Shown here: in pieces, positions 63,617-64,000 of the stretch | Numbering within the stretch: the first letter of the stretch is position 1 | Layout: each line of letters starts with the position of its first letter | Assembly: GCA_037043235.1 (NCBI GenBank) | Contig: JAWRVZ010000103.1 | Coordinates: forward strand, 187,501-251,500 | DNA: 64,000 nucleotides | Direction: 5' to 3' | From: Rhodeus uyekii | Taxonomy: Eukaryota > Chordata > Actinopteri > Cypriniformes > Acheilognathidae | Position numbers and translations under genes: made by a program | Notes under the pieces: model-generated | Seen by the model: the letters and a program-made list of their open reading frames with translations, nothing else | What the model was told of the DNA's origin: nothing | The model's database searches: none

Positions 63617-64000
63617 TCAGGAACGCTTAGAGGTAGCCTTCTTGGCATTTAAGATGTTCCTCAGATCCATCCTTTTACCAGAAGGCTGGGCCCGAGAGTG
63701 TTGTCCCGACCTCCCTTTATTAGGGGGAGGTAAACGAGATGCAACACTCTCCTTCTGTGAGGCCCTGTACGAGGAACTGTGAGCCCGTGTTTGGCTACTG
63801 GGCTCACGTGAAGGGTGGCGGGGAAGGACTTTGCTGAACGCCACCTGCTGCCGTGCAGCCTCCTGAAACTTATCGACAACGCTTTTTACGGCGTCGCCGA
63901 ACAAGCCCGAAGGGGACAGAGGGGCGTCCAACAAAACGAACTTGTCCTTATCTTTTATGGCTGAAAGATTGAGCCATAAATGCCTCTCCGTAGCCACCAG
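63617..64000 (-). CDS. gag: DIRS-4 Gag, C-terminal part, cut by the window edge
   Basis: Open to the right edge. Reads ATERHLWLNLSAIKDKDKFV, LLDAPLSPSGLFGDAVKSVV, DKFQEAARQQVAFSKVLPRH, then a basic, Ser/Arg-rich tail ending ILNAKKATSKRS at the stop at 63,617. It is the undamaged counterpart of the DIRS-1 C-terminus. About 200 bases separate it from the RT frame. The basic tail suggests nucleic-acid binding (inference); no zinc finger is in this part. The N-terminus lies outside the window. Confidence 0.85.
   Translation of the reverse strand: MVATERHLWLNLSAIKDKDKFVLLDAPLSPSGLFGDAVKSVVDKFQEAARQQVAFSKVLPRHPSREPSSQTRAHSSSYRASQKESVASRLPPPNKGRSGQHSRAQPSGKRMDLRNILNAKKATSKRS

Larger units (their letters stand above)
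60180..64000 (-). mobile_element. Best-preserved DIRS-type retrotransposon, 5' end beyond window (DIRS-4)
   Basis: The 3' end is at 60,180 (AACGTCTCGGGTTACGTATG). The terminal and internal complementary repeats follow to about 60,560. Then, reading leftward-transcribed genes, come recombinase, RNase H, RT and the gag C-terminus, which reaches the window edge. Apart from one frameshift the coding modules look complete. It shares the GAAAACGCTAGGGGAA subfamily block with DIRS-1. This is a plausible recent source for the defective copies. Confidence 0.93.

Overview
The window is teleost fish DNA, most likely from a cyprinid (carp/minnow/barb family). The reasons are the mix of Tc1, L2, DIRS, Ngaro-type, Ty3/Gypsy and hAT elements, and the recurrent DIRS end GTTCCCTTTCAAGGGAACTC. 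I see no host protein-coding gene that I can support. Small spliced exons cannot be excluded from raw sequence. Nearly everything recognisable is a transposable element or a piece of one, set in AT-rich non-coding DNA. Parts of that DNA look like cis-regulatory sequence.

Layout. 1-1,075: a decayed Tc1 element that runs off the left edge, next to an L2 3' end. 5,531-7,472: a short non-autonomous LTR retrotransposon on the minus strand, with LTRs and a 5-bp target duplication. 8,735-8,940: a DIRS end. 9,781-10,836: a Tigger/pogo-like element. 11,153-15,120: a decayed DIRS element (DIRS-1). 16,965-22,385: an antisense L2 fragment split by a second DIRS (DIRS-2) and by a second Tigger-like copy. 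22,416-24,592: a tRNA-Phe pseudogene, a hAT MITE with a perfect 8-bp duplication, and a tRNA-derived SINE. 25,111-31,760: a Ngaro-type tyrosine-recombinase element with split direct repeats and several recombinase fragments separated by minisatellite.

31,896-42,535 is a Ty3/Gypsy chromovirus-type element with paired 414-bp LTRs and a TCAGG duplication. Its integrase is split by an L2 retrotransposon of about 6 kb. That L2 in turn carries a 597-bp element with an 8-bp duplication and a 385-bp solo LTR with a 5-bp duplication. This is a three-level nest whose order can be read from the junctions. 42,541-46,090 is quiet, conserved-looking non-coding DNA. 46,095-51,602 holds a DIRS RNase H fragment, two solo LTRs, a gag relic, minisatellites and an array of small inverted repeats. 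54,058-58,946 is a non-autonomous DIRS (DIRS-3) with large internal duplications and tRNA-like modules. 59,370-60,179 is an 84-bp minisatellite. 60,180-64,000 is the best-preserved DIRS (DIRS-4, minus strand), with its gag cut by the right edge.

How the parts work together. The DIRS copies share terminal inverted repeats, an internal complementary region that matches the two ends joined together, and a TGACGTCA motif in every terminal repeat that can be read. DIRS-4 keeps the coding modules (gag C-terminus, RT, RNase H, tyrosine recombinase) and has one visible frameshift, at a short direct repeat between RT and RNase H. The other copies are deletion derivatives that could only have moved in trans. 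I did not find a new defence, toxin or metabolic system. The unusual features are structural: nesting, templated insertion, tandem gag/tRNA-like duplications, and the Ngaro-type locus.
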